A stretch of DNA of 64,000 nucleotides from an uncultured Fibrobacter sp. Lineage in GTDB: Bacteria; Fibrobacterota; Fibrobacteria; Fibrobacterales; Fibrobacteraceae. A model generated the notes under the pieces. The model saw nothing but the letters and a program-made list of their open reading frames with translations, ran no database searches and was not told where the DNA came from. Of this stretch, positions 1 to 8,364 are shown piece after piece (the first letter of the stretch is position 1; the number at the start of each line of letters is the position of its first letter). A program made the position numbers and the translations under genes. Where the stretch lies: assembly GCA_946413655.1 (NCBI GenBank), contig CAMKLO010000006.1:17192-81191 (forward strand), read 5' to 3'.

Positions 1-1
1 A

Positions 2-166
2 GAAATCGACGATGTTTTTCCGTTGAAAAAATACAAATTCGAGGATACGGAATTTTTAGGTCCGAACAATTATGATCCATTGCTCGCTTCTGAATATCGC
101 GACTATATGTCGCTCCCGCCCGAAGAAGATCGAAAGCCACATTATACATCCATTAAATATTTTTAA
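2..166 (+). CDS. LicD family protein, C-terminal fragment (partial at window edge)
   Basis: This reading frame is open from the first bases and stops at TAA 164-166, giving 54 residues. The sequence FPLKKYKFEDTEFLGPNNYD, followed by YRDYMSLPPEEDRKPH, matches the end of LicD-type enzymes, which transfer phosphocholine or related groups to glycans; the two genes downstream are full LicD members. The catalytic half lies outside the window. An AGGAGGG ribosome-binding site overlaps the stop and serves the next gene, so the LicD genes are probably one operon. The family call rests on a short tail only. Confidence 0.65.
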   Translation, partial: EIDDVFPLKKYKFEDTEFLGPNNYDPLLASEYRDYMSLPPEEDRKPHYTSIKYF

Positions 167-179
167 GGAGGGCATATAA

Positions 180-1178
180 ATGAAAAAACTTAAATCGTTT
201 ATCATAAAGTGCATGGGTCCTCTCTATGGAATTCTTTTCAAGACGAGAATCGAAAACCGTCGCCTTGTTAAAGAAAAAAAAGATCTGGAAAGTCAAATCA
301 ACGAGCTAACTTATCAAGTCAACTACCTAAAGCATCACTTTGATATCGGGCAGATGAAGCCCGCATCCGGGTATCTCCGCGAATTCCAGCTTGCCGAAGT
401 CGAATACGCAAGACACATCCTTGATTTGCTCAAGCCCTACGATATCCAGATGTACCTTGAAGGGGGCGCACTGCTCGGAGCTAAGCGCCACAAGGGATTC
501 ATCCCCTGGGACGACGACATCGATATTGCCATGGCCCGAGCAGATTTCAACAAGCTTCTTCACGTTCTGCAAACCGATCCCAATTTCGTGTGGATAGACA
601 CAACGCAGAAATCCGGTTACTACGCCGAATATTACGACAAGAACATTCGCGCGAACGCAAACAAGAACGTTGTTCTCATGACTCCGACTTGTGTACACAT
701 ATTCAATGGAACCTGTTTGAGAGATGCGAAGAACCTTGAATTTTTCCCGAACGATTTCTTGAAAGAAGATGTGACCGAAGAACAATATCTTGCTTTCCGT
801 GACAAAGTAATTGCATTCATACGTGTACCGCACGCATGGAAAGAACTCTTCGACTTCTACGAAGAAAATTGGAAAGCGAGCGGTATCTATTCCATGGAGC
901 CGACCTCTCGAATCGTCCCAGGGCTTGGCAACTGGGATTTGACGGAATACGGCTATCACGGATTTAGACACCACGATGACGTTTATCCCACAACGACCAT
1001 TGTATTCGAAGGCAAGGAACTCCCCTGCCCGAACAAGGCCGAAGTAATTCTGGACAGGGAATACAGTAAAAGTTGGCGTGACTATCCTAAAGACATCGGA
1101 TTCCCGCAAACACTACTTGACCGGAACAATTATTTTAAATTAATTGGCGAACCCTTGATTGACTACAAAGAATTTTAA
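180..1178 (+). CDS. LicD family transferase with N-terminal coiled coil
   Basis: The 332-residue protein carries the LicD nucleotidyltransferase-fold core near residues 95-116 (GGALLGAKRHKGFIPWDDDID), including the aspartate cluster that binds metal in this family. LicD enzymes move phosphocholine or another phospho-substituent from a CDP carrier to cell-surface glycans. Residues 20-55 are rich in Leu, Lys and Glu (ENRRLVKEKKDLESQINEL) and look like a coiled coil, which is unusual and may mediate dimerisation. The ATG at 180 has AGGAGGG 8 nt upstream. The next LicD gene follows after 3 nt. The substrate is unknown; the adjacent phosphonate genes make a phosphonate headgroup possible. Confidence 0.85.
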   Translation: MKKLKSFIIKCMGPLYGILFKTRIENRRLVKEKKDLESQINELTYQVNYLKHHFDIGQMKPASGYLREFQLAEVEYARHILDLLKPYDIQMYLEGGALLGAKRHKGFIPWDDDIDIAMARADFNKLLHVLQTDPNFVWIDTTQKSGYYAEYYDKNIRANANKNVVLMTPTCVHIFNGTCLRDAKNLEFFPNDFLKEDVTEEQYLAFRDKVIAFIRVPHAWKELFDFYEENWKASGIYSMEPTSRIVPGLGNWDLTEYGYHGFRHHDDVYPTTTIVFEGKELPCPNKAEVILDREYSKSWRDYPKDIGFPQTLLDRNNYFKLIGEPLIDYKEF

Positions 1179-1181
1179 AAT

Positions 1182-2093
1182 ATGACCGAACCGGAAAGAA
1201 TTGTCGCGAAAGGAATCGTTCCCTCCTCGTTTTTGCAAGAAGAAACGATATGCGATTTTTTTGTGGATTCCACCCGCAAAAAGGTATGGGCCATTGAACT
1301 CGACATCTTGATCGAATTCGACCGTATATGCAAAAAACACGGCCTGAAATATTTCTTGATGTGCGGCACGCTTCTCGGCGCCATTCGCCACAAGGGATTC
1401 ATCCCGTGGGACGACGATATTGACGTCGCCATGCCGCGCGACGATTTTAACAAGTTGAACACGTTGCAAGAGGAATTCAAGCACCCGTTTTTCTTGCAGA
1501 CGCCGCTCACCGACAAAGAATTCGCAGGTTCGCACACCTGTATCCGCAACACGAATACGAGCGCCATCAGCCCCATCATCCGGTTCCAGAAGATGAATCA
1601 CGGGCTTTTCATCGACGTTTTTGCGCTGGACCATTTTGTACCGGAAGGCGCCGAAGAGCGCTATGCCGAAATAAACCAGCTGAACATCGAGAACGGAACG
1701 TTCATGCGGTTGACCAACCCGGAACTGAACGAGAAAAACCGCGAGCGCGTAAAAAATTACCACAGGGACCATATTGCCGATTACTTGAAAATCCATGAAA
1801 TTGCGAGCAAGTTCAACAATAAAAAAACAGACAAACTTGCAATCCTCACATGGACGGCAGAACCGCTAGAACAAAACGTGTGGGACGCAAAGGACTTTGA
1901 CGAATCGGTGGATGTTGAATTCGAAGGATACCGTTTCCCGGCACCCGCAGGATATCGCAACATTCTCACGCAGCTGTTCGGGAACTACATGGAATTCCCG
2001 CCTGTAGAAAAAAGAGGAGCCCAGCACAGTCAATACGTGCTGGACCCCGATACGCCTTATGCGGAATTCCTGCGCACGTTCAAGCCGTGCTAA
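1182..2093 (+). CDS. LicD family transferase
   Basis: This 303-residue protein has the LicD core near residues 59-85 (CGTLLGAIRHKGFIPW, then DDDIDVAM). The family transfers phosphocholine-type groups to polysaccharides or lipooligosaccharides at the cytoplasmic face. It starts 3 nt after the preceding licD stop with no clear Shine-Dalgarno of its own, which suggests translational coupling. With the partial gene at the window start it makes three consecutive LicD paralogues, so several acceptor positions or substituents may be decorated. Its stop lies 18 bp from the convergent end of the phosphonate operon, with no obvious terminator between. Confidence 0.87.
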   Translation: MTEPERIVAKGIVPSSFLQEETICDFFVDSTRKKVWAIELDILIEFDRICKKHGLKYFLMCGTLLGAIRHKGFIPWDDDIDVAMPRDDFNKLNTLQEEFKHPFFLQTPLTDKEFAGSHTCIRNTNTSAISPIIRFQKMNHGLFIDVFALDHFVPEGAEERYAEINQLNIENGTFMRLTNPELNEKNRERVKNYHRDHIADYLKIHEIASKFNNKKTDKLAILTWTAEPLEQNVWDAKDFDESVDVEFEGYRFPAPAGYRNILTQLFGNYMEFPPVEKRGAQHSQYVLDPDTPYAEFLRTFKPC

Positions 2094-2111
2094 CAGGATT
2101 CTCCACAGCAA

Positions 2112-3293
2112 TTACTTTTTCGGTGCAAACGGCTCGATGATGTTCTTGATGATAAAGTCGGCAGTTTCGTCGATTTTCTCGAAGGGAACGCGTTTCGGCA
2201 AGTCGACATTGAAAGCCTTCTTCACCTTCGCGACGAGTTCGTCGGTATAGACGAGCGTGCCGTTTTCCACGTTCTCGATGCCGTCGCAGTAAATAGACTT
2301 CCGGTTGGCTGCACGCATGTCGTCCATGCTAAACAGGGTCGTGTCAAACGAGGCTTCCGCCTTGGCCCCATCAATTAATACCGGATAACCGCCGATTTCG
2401 CCATCGACACCGGGCGCATGCACCTTGGTCACCGTCTTTTCGCGGAGAGCGGTCAAGATGGAATCGATGATGTTGAAGTTGCTCGAAGCGTTCATCATGT
2501 TGCGCTTCTGGTCCACCGGCATCGGGATAGAGCAGGCGGCCAGCACTTCGGCCTGGTCAAACGGCAAATCCTTGCCGTCCTTCTTGAAGTTCAAGAGCAG
2601 CGTCTGGCCTTCGGCGTGACCTTCCTTGGAAATCACCACGTCATGGAAATGGCTTACCGCGAGTGTCACGTCGATATCGTTCAGGTTGTCGATGTTGTAC
2701 TTTTCGGCCATGAAGAACTTCATACGCGGAATGAGGTGGTTCAGGTTGCCGCTACCGAAATCGAAGTACGTCTTGCCGGCGGACTTGAGCCAAGGAATCA
2801 CCGCGTCGGAATACGAAGTATTGATGGTGACGGCGTTCGAGCCGGCCTTCTCGTAAGCGGCCATGATGTTCTTCGCGTAACGGATAGAAAGCGGGGACCA
2901 GATGCCGTAAGCGCGCAGGTTGCTCCACGAGATGCTCCCGTACTTGAGGCCCGAATACACGCGGCTGCTGTTCACGATAAAGTCGGGGTTCGCCTTCTGG
3001 ATGGTCGCGGCGATGCTATCGACATCGTTCAAGTCGCAGTCACCGAGAATTTCAATCTGGCTGCGCAGTTCGCGACGGATTGTCGCTGCCGTGCGGACGA
3101 TGTTCACGTCCATCTGCATCTTGGCGGCATTGCGGCCCGCGACCACGATTTTCAGCTGCGGATCACGGAGACTCACCAAAAAGTCAAGCAGGAACGTACC
3201 GACGCTCCCGAGCCCGATAATCATAATCGTAATCGTTTCGTTCTTTTCGACCTTGGACTTGAGCAAGGCAATTTTCTTGTTCAGGATTTCCAT
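2112..3293 (-). CDS. NAD(P)-binding Rossmann-fold enzyme of the phosphonate/LicD operon, function unknown
   Basis: The 393-residue product has a dinucleotide-binding glycine motif near residues 25-32 (IIGLGSVGTFLLDFL) followed by an acidic/charged strand end (VVAGRN). The middle part, INTSYSDAVIPWLKSAGKTY and FDFGSGNLNHLIPRMKFF, recalls saccharopine- or homoserine-dehydrogenase-like folds, but I do not recognise a named family. It is the last gene of the six-gene operon, 3 nt after the nucleotidyltransferase. The operon makes phosphonoacetaldehyde but contains no recognisable AEP transaminase or iron alcohol dehydrogenase. By inference this protein or the SDR may act on that aldehyde or on a nucleotide-activated derivative. 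Confidence 0.55.
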   Translation of the reverse strand: MEILNKKIALLKSKVEKNETITIMIIGLGSVGTFLLDFLVSLRDPQLKIVVAGRNAAKMQMDVNIVRTAATIRRELRSQIEILGDCDLNDVDSIAATIQKANPDFIVNSSRVYSGLKYGSISWSNLRAYGIWSPLSIRYAKNIMAAYEKAGSNAVTINTSYSDAVIPWLKSAGKTYFDFGSGNLNHLIPRMKFFMAEKYNIDNLNDIDVTLAVSHFHDVVISKEGHAEGQTLLLNFKKDGKDLPFDQAEVLAACSIPMPVDQKRNMMNASSNFNIIDSILTALREKTVTKVHAPGVDGEIGGYPVLIDGAKAEASFDTTLFSMDDMRAANRKSIYCDGIENVENGTLVYTDELVAKVKKAFNVDLPKRVPFEKIDETADFIIKNIIEPFAPKK

Positions 3294-3296
3294 ATC

Positions 3297-4040
3297 TTAC
3301 TCCATAAGTTCGCGGACAATGTTGTAGTCCGCAACGGTGTTGCAGTTATACCAGGCATCGAACGTGACCACGTCATATTCTTCACGGGTAAGTTTGTTGA
3401 AATACGCCTGGATAATTTCGAGGTTCGTACCCTGGAGCTGCTTCTCGGTCAGGGATGCGACGGCCTCGTGCAGTTTTTCTGCCGACTGGAACTTCCACAT
3501 CTGCGCAGAATTGAATACCGCGAGGAACGGTTCCGGAATCGTGAGCGAAGAATGGTTCGTGTCGTACAGGTAATGCGGACGGCCATCCGTCGATACATAG
3601 AGCGCCACGGCCTTGTTCGAATAGATAGGTTCGCGATTGATCGTGAGCACGCTCTTTTCGCTATCGTAAACCTTCTTGAAATTTTCCTTCAAGAAGAACA
3701 GGTCGCCTTCTACGAAGGTGACATCACCCGATTCCTTCACGGCCTCGATGCCCTTGTACAGGCTGTAGCCCGAACCATAGTCCTTGAAGTGCTCGTTGTA
3801 GACAAGTTCAATCTTGTCGCCGTAAGCCTGGAGATTTTCCTTCACGTATTCTTCGAGAGCGGAATAGAGGTAGCCGCCCACGATGATGTACTTGTCGTAT
3901 TCACCGCAGTTTTTGATAAGCTGGTTGAGCAGCGCAAACTTCGGGGAATCCTTATAGTAAAGGCACTTCAGGGTTTCCTTTTCGGTATCCCTGTTAAAGC
4001 GGGTCGCCGTCCCGGCAACAGTAATAATCAGGTACTTCAT
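3297..4040 (-). CDS. LicC-like nucleotidyltransferase (sugar/choline-phosphate cytidylyltransferase fold)
   Basis: The 247-residue protein begins MKYLIITVAGTATRFNRDTE, a variant of the GxGxRF signature of NTP transferases, followed by a PKxL-like segment (ETLKCLYY) and VTFVEGDLFFL, the metal-binding strand. LicC, the CTP:phosphocholine cytidylyltransferase that feeds LicD, is the closest functional analogue, and three LicD genes lie next door. It overlaps the upstream SDR gene by 4 nt (ATGA type) and is followed after 3 nt by the Rossmann gene. By inference it activates the phosphonate or phospho-alcohol made by this operon as a CDP derivative. The substrate cannot be read from sequence. Confidence 0.7.
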   Translation of the reverse strand: MKYLIITVAGTATRFNRDTEKETLKCLYYKDSPKFALLNQLIKNCGEYDKYIIVGGYLYSALEEYVKENLQAYGDKIELVYNEHFKDYGSGYSLYKGIEAVKESGDVTFVEGDLFFLKENFKKVYDSEKSVLTINREPIYSNKAVALYVSTDGRPHYLYDTNHSSLTIPEPFLAVFNSAQMWKFQSAEKLHEAVASLTEKQLQGTNLEIIQAYFNKLTREEYDVVTFDAWYNCNTVADYNIVRELME

Positions 4041-5035
4041 CTTTCAATACTCTTCACGCACATTTCAAGGCCTTCGTCGAGCGTAACGATCGGTTTCCAG
4101 CGCGTACGCGTACGAATCTTGTCGGTATTGAGTAAGCGACGTTCCGGGTCGGACTTGCGGAAACCTTCAAACCTGATTTTCACGTCATCCATGCCCATCT
4201 TCTTCGCGATAAGCTTGGTCAAATCCACAATGGATATTTCCTCATTGGTCGCGACGTTATAGACGGTACCGTCGAGTGCTTCGGGCGATTCCATGAGTTC
4301 CATCACGGCGCGGCAGCTGTCGATATTGTGGAGGAACGTGCGCTTGTTGACCTTCGAGTTTTCGAGCAAAGTGACTTCGGGCTTTTCGAGAAGGTTGTTG
4401 ATGATGTGCGGGATAATGTGGTCAGCAAAGCGTTCGTGCTTGCTGTACACGTTCGCAAAGCGGATAGAGCAGCCCTTGATTTTGCCCTTGTCCACGGCAT
4501 CCTTCATGAAGAATTCCGTAAGGAGCTTGCCCACTGCATAACTCGTGCGCTGGCTGTGTTCTGCTGTAGCCATAACCAGGAAGTCCGATTCGCGGACACC
4601 GCCGTTCGCGTTCCACGACTGCATGGAATACACTTCGGAGGTAGAGCAGTTGATGTAGGTGTCGGCACCAAGGGAAATCGCCATTTCGAGGAAAGTCTTC
4701 ATCGAGATGACGTTCGTCTGGAAGGTATGTTCCACTTCGTAGAAATGCTTCGTGTGGACTACTGCAGCGCAGTTGATAAATATCAGGCGGCCAGAGTACG
4801 AACCCTTGAGGTTCTTCACCTTGTCGGCGACAGCGGCCATGTGTTCGGCATTGTTGATGTCGTATTCAAAAAAGATAAAGTCATCGCGACCAACCAAGTC
4901 CTTCACCGTATCGATGGAACTGGCAAAGAAGTTGTCAAAACCGACAACGATGTTTTCTTCTTTCAGCAGCTGGTGCGAAAGTTCACTGCCGGTCATGCCG
5001 GTAGCACCACTTATGACATACAGATTTTTCTTCAT
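4037..5035 (-). CDS. NAD-dependent epimerase/dehydratase (extended SDR)
   Basis: The 332-residue protein has the extended-SDR NAD motif GATGMTG at residues 10-16, a Ser/Thr-rich active-site strand (NCSTSEVYS, about 129-137) and YxxxK at Tyr166/Lys170 (SYAVGK). This is the layout of nucleotide-sugar 4,6-dehydratases, epimerases and reductases. It sits between the metallophosphoesterase (13 nt upstream) and the LicC-like gene (4-nt overlap). It may modify a nucleotide-activated intermediate for the same glycan, or reduce a phosphonate carbonyl. The specific reaction is not determinable. Length and catalytic residues are normal for the family. Confidence 0.75.
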   Translation of the reverse strand: MKKNLYVISGATGMTGSELSHQLLKEENIVVGFDNFFASSIDTVKDLVGRDDFIFFEYDINNAEHMAAVADKVKNLKGSYSGRLIFINCAAVVHTKHFYEVEHTFQTNVISMKTFLEMAISLGADTYINCSTSEVYSMQSWNANGGVRESDFLVMATAEHSQRTSYAVGKLLTEFFMKDAVDKGKIKGCSIRFANVYSKHERFADHIIPHIINNLLEKPEVTLLENSKVNKRTFLHNIDSCRAVMELMESPEALDGTVYNVATNEEISIVDLTKLIAKKMGMDDVKIRFEGFRKSDPERRLLNTDKIRTRTRWKPIVTLDEGLEMCVKSIER

Positions 5036-5048
5036 GTTAAGCCTCTGT

Positions 5049-5777
5049 TTAAATTCCTAAAGTCAGACGATCCTTGTAGAACACATCTACCTCGTCCGTA
5101 TAAAGTTCCTGTTCCGCCCCGATGTCGTACGGGACGCAAACATGTTCGTACCCCGTCGTCTCGGTATTGAGAATCCCGAACTGTGCACAGGGATTGATGT
5201 TGCGCGGCTGCCCTACGGAACCCGGGTTGATAAAAACCGTTTTTTTCTTGTTCCTCGTGCTCGGGGAATCCGCCTTGAAAAGAACCTCGAAGTAGTGGCA
5301 CACATGGGAATGCGCCGTCAACACGTAATCGAACTCCGCATATTCCTCGCGGGAAAGTTCTGCCGGCGTAAACTTGCCCCAATACGGGTCGCCCAGGATT
5401 CCGTGCACCAGCAAAAATTTCTTGCCGTCGATTTCCAGGGTGCAGGCACCGTCGCGGTTCATCTTGTTATTGATAAAGTCGATGGATTCCTGCGACAGGC
5501 GCTTTTGTGTGTAATGGAGGATAGCGCGTCCGCGGTCTGTCGCAAAACGGGTCGTGTCGTTGTCCATGACCGCCTTCTCGTGGTTTCCCCAAATCTTCGC
5601 AACAAACTTGTCGTCCATATCGCGGACCATGTCCACAATCTCGTTCGGGCGCATGCCGTAATTGACAAGGTCACCCAGCAGCACGAACTTATCGACATGG
5701 CGGCGGGCGAGTTCTTCGAGAACGGCCTTCAATGCCGTCACGTTCGCATGGATGTCCGACAGCAGGGCAAGTCGCAT
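5049..5777 (-). CDS. Calcineurin-like metallophosphoesterase
   Basis: The 242-residue protein shows the binuclear-metal phosphoesterase motifs in order: SDIHAN (residues 7-12), LLGDLVNYG, WGNHE, VHGILGDPYWG and TAHSHV, ending with the common FINPGSVGQPRN block. The family hydrolyses phosphomonoesters or phosphodiesters and includes YfcE-type enzymes. It is 2 nt downstream of the phosphonopyruvate decarboxylase gene and clearly part of the same transcript. By inference it may remove a phosphate or a nucleotide from a phosphonate intermediate, or be a housekeeping enzyme caught in the operon. All metal ligands appear to be present. Confidence 0.8.
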   Translation of the reverse strand: MRLALLSDIHANVTALKAVLEELARRHVDKFVLLGDLVNYGMRPNEIVDMVRDMDDKFVAKIWGNHEKAVMDNDTTRFATDRGRAILHYTQKRLSQESIDFINNKMNRDGACTLEIDGKKFLLVHGILGDPYWGKFTPAELSREEYAEFDYVLTAHSHVCHYFEVLFKADSPSTRNKKKTVFINPGSVGQPRNINPCAQFGILNTETTGYEHVCVPYDIGAEQELYTDEVDVFYKDRLTLGI

Positions 5778-5779
5778 TT

Positions 5780-6907
5780 TTATTTCCTCAGGAACTCCAT
5801 CAAGGCGTTCTTGTTCTCGATAGGAGTCGTGGTCGGGCGGCCCAAATCCTTGCGGTTGCCCTTCTTCACCTTGACTTCGAGGAGCACGGGGCCTTCCATG
5901 CCCTTGAGCTTTTCGAGCACAGCAGCAAGCGATTCCTTGCTGTCGGCTGTCAGAGCATCGCGGTAGCCCACCGCCTTCGCGATGGCCGGCAGGTCAATCT
6001 TGAGGCCCACCGTCGGCTGGCCGCCCACGGAGTCGTGAGCGCCGTTGTTGAACACCACGTGAACGTAATTTGCAGGAGACTTGCTCGCGACAATCGCCAT
6101 GGAACCCATGTGCATGATGGTCGCGCCGTCGCCGTCAAAGCACCATACCTTGCGGTCTTCCTTTTCCATCGCGATGCCAAGCGCAATCTGCGAGGCGTGT
6201 CCCATGGAGCCCACCGTCAAAAAGTCGCGCTCGTGACCTTCACCCTTCTGGGCGCGGTATTCAAAAAGTTCGCGGCTAATCATGCCAGTGGTAGAGACAA
6301 TCACGTCCTTTTCGCCAAGCGCAGCAGCCACAGTCTGGATAGCTTCTTCGCGGCTCATCGTGAGGTCGTTTTTCTCGACGCTCTGGAGCTTGTAATCCTC
6401 GAAGGTGTCCTTCTCGATGACGAGCGCATAGACCTCGCCCGTTTCCTTCATCGTCTTGACGGCCTTCGCAATCTGCTTTGCCGCCTTGTCATCTTCCTTG
6501 CAGAGCACATCGTAATTCACGCCCATCGTGTTGAGGATGCCGGTCGTCACCTTGCCCTGCTTCACGTGCTGCGGCTCGTCGTGAACGCCCGGGCGTCCGC
6601 GCCAGCCAATGAGGAGCAGTACGGGAATGTTGTAGACTTCCTTGTCCGTAAGCGATGCAAGCGGATTGATGATGTTGCCTTCGCCGGAATTCTGCATATA
6701 GACAACGCCAATCTTTCCTGTAGCGAGGTGATAGCCTGCGGCAAGGCCCACGGCGGCACCTTCGTTCGCGGCAATCACGTTATGCTTGGCATCCTTGTTG
6801 TCGGCGATGTAGGCGCAGATGTTCTTGAGCAAAGAATCGGGGACTCCGGCAAAAAAGTCAATGCCGTAGGAGCCGAGCGTGTCAATAAAAAACTTCGGAC
6901 TGATCAT
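5780..6907 (-). CDS. aepY: Phosphonopyruvate decarboxylase
   Basis: This 375-residue ThDP enzyme converts phosphonopyruvate to phosphonoacetaldehyde, the irreversible step that drives phosphonate formation. The N-terminal half has FFAGVPDSLLKNICAYI and the cofactor-activating glutamate region AANEGAAVGLAAGYHLATGK. The C-terminal half has the ThDP motif GDGATIMHMG followed by FNNGAHDSVGGQPT. Length is typical of Ppd. It lies 13 nt downstream of PEP mutase, its obligate pathway partner, and 2 nt upstream of the metallophosphoesterase. The pairing with AepX makes the assignment strong. Confidence 0.92.
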   Translation of the reverse strand: MISPKFFIDTLGSYGIDFFAGVPDSLLKNICAYIADNKDAKHNVIAANEGAAVGLAAGYHLATGKIGVVYMQNSGEGNIINPLASLTDKEVYNIPVLLLIGWRGRPGVHDEPQHVKQGKVTTGILNTMGVNYDVLCKEDDKAAKQIAKAVKTMKETGEVYALVIEKDTFEDYKLQSVEKNDLTMSREEAIQTVAAALGEKDVIVSTTGMISRELFEYRAQKGEGHERDFLTVGSMGHASQIALGIAMEKEDRKVWCFDGDGATIMHMGSMAIVASKSPANYVHVVFNNGAHDSVGGQPTVGLKIDLPAIAKAVGYRDALTADSKESLAAVLEKLKGMEGPVLLEVKVKKGNRKDLGRPTTTPIENKNALMEFLRK

Positions 6908-6920
6908 AGGTAAAATACCG

Positions 6921-8231
6921 TTACTTCTTCATCGTTCCGGGAATGAGGTTCAGAATCTGCTTGATGGGCATGCAGTAGTCGTTGGAGGCTTCCAGGCTAC
7001 GGCTATGCGTTAAGATAGATTCAGCGCACTTCACCATAGCAGGGTATGCAGACCTCAGCATGTGGTTTGCATAGATGACGATGTTGATGCCCCACGTCGC
7101 CAGCTCCTCTTCGGTGAACTGGTTGTAGGTCGTAGGCACGGCGACAATCGGAGTGTGCGCATCCTTCTCGCGGAAGCGCCTGCAAAATTCCTTGATATCC
7201 TCGCCGCTCTTGTCCTTGGAATGGATCATGATGCCGTCGGTACCGGCAGCCACATAGGCGTGGCAGCGTTCCAGCGCGTCGTCCACGGACTTGCCCGCAA
7301 TCAGGGATTCGCAACGGGAAATAACCATGAAGTCGTTCGTTATCTGGGCGTCCTTGCCCGCGCGGATCTTGGTGCAGAAGCCTTCGATGGTGTCCTGCGT
7401 CTGGATAGCGTCCGTCCCGAACAGGGAGTTCTGCTTGAGGCCCACCTTGTCCTCGATGATGACTGCCGAAATGCCCAAGCGTTCGAGCGTGCGGACCGTG
7501 AAACCGAAATGTTCCACCTTTCCGCCCGTATCACCATCAAAAATCACCGGTTTAGTCGTCACTTCAAGCGTATCGTTCAAGTCGTGCAAGCGGGTCGTAA
7601 GGTCCACCGCCTCGATATCCGGCTTGCCCTTACTGGTGGAATCCGTCAAGGACGAAGACCACATGCCGTCAAACTCGCGGACGCAACCATTGACTTCGAC
7701 ACTCGTGTGTTCCGCGATAAGGCCCGTAAGGCCGTTGTGCGATTCCAGAATACGGACGATCGGTTTGGCCGCAATCAGGCGACGCAGCGAAGAAAGCCTC
7801 GCCTGCGGGGTCGTGCCCAACGATTCCATTTCCTTCTTGAGTCCGGTTGAGGTAATGCCCTGCGTATAGGGGATTTCAATCACCTTGCCGCCCAGGGATT
7901 CCATGACCTTGAAAACTTCGTCGCGAATGTACTTGTCCGGGCCGTAAAGCCAGTCATCACCGTGGATGATGAAGTCCGGTTTGTACTTCTTCAGATTTTC
8001 TACGTAACTCCATTCATCTTGCGGAACAATCTTTGACACGCCCTTGATATTCTCGATGACATTCTTGCGCTGCTCGTAATTCAAATACGGGAGACGCTTA
8101 TGCGTCGCAATCGCCTTGTCCGTAAAAAGCCCAATCATCACGTCACCGTACTTGGCGCCCTCATTGATTATATTGATGAGGCCCGGGTGCATGATATCAC
8201 CAATCATTCCTAGATAAACAGTCTTTGCCAT
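6921..8231 (-). CDS. aepX: Phosphoenolpyruvate mutase with N-terminal cytidylyltransferase-like domain
   Basis: PEP mutase rearranges phosphoenolpyruvate to phosphonopyruvate, making the C-P bond. Residues 150-436 hold the mutase domain with FDGDTGG (231-237) and the diagnostic EDKVGLKQNS motif (260-269, pattern EDKx5NS). Residues 1-135 form a nucleotidyltransferase-like domain (YLGMIGDIMHPGLINII ... GDDW ... GITSTGL). Its HxGH signature reads HPGL at residues 15-18, so the second histidine is missing. It is the first gene of the minus-strand phosphonate operon. Just upstream a TATAAG box is visible close to the ATG, but no good -35 spacing. The fold fusion is known in other mutases; whether the N-domain is active is open. 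Confidence 0.93.
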   Translation of the reverse strand: MAKTVYLGMIGDIMHPGLINIINEGAKYGDVMIGLFTDKAIATHKRLPYLNYEQRKNVIENIKGVSKIVPQDEWSYVENLKKYKPDFIIHGDDWLYGPDKYIRDEVFKVMESLGGKVIEIPYTQGITSTGLKKEMESLGTTPQARLSSLRRLIAAKPIVRILESHNGLTGLIAEHTSVEVNGCVREFDGMWSSSLTDSTSKGKPDIEAVDLTTRLHDLNDTLEVTTKPVIFDGDTGGKVEHFGFTVRTLERLGISAVIIEDKVGLKQNSLFGTDAIQTQDTIEGFCTKIRAGKDAQITNDFMVISRCESLIAGKSVDDALERCHAYVAAGTDGIMIHSKDKSGEDIKEFCRRFREKDAHTPIVAVPTTYNQFTEEELATWGINIVIYANHMLRSAYPAMVKCAESILTHSRSLEASNDYCMPIKQILNLIPGTMKK

Positions 8232-8309
8232 GCTAAACCTTATACGAATCTATCTTCACGTCAAATCTAGAAAAATAACGGACACACCGCCCATAGCCCA
8301 TGATGTACA

Positions 8310-8338
8310 TTGACCATTTCTACTCATATAAATATATT
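8310..8338 (+). promoter_or_regulatory. Sigma-70-type promoter of the glycosyltransferase/glf operon
   Basis: TTGACC at 8310-8315 and TATATT at 8333-8338 are separated by 17 bp, close to the sigma-70 consensus. The predicted start of transcription near 8345 lies downstream of the TTG codon at 8338 that the ORF track used, so translation must begin later, at ATG 8365, which has CCGGA 6 nt upstream. The promoter is divergent from the aepX operon. Confidence 0.65.
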
Positions 8339-8364
8339 TGGCAATTCAGATATCCGGAAAAAAA

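Noticed and set aside
2418-4262. 614-residue plus-strand ORF in the track
   Set aside because: It is the antisense shadow of three well-supported minus-strand genes; its amino-acid composition (His, Val, Arg runs) is typical of such shadows and it has no ribosome-binding site.
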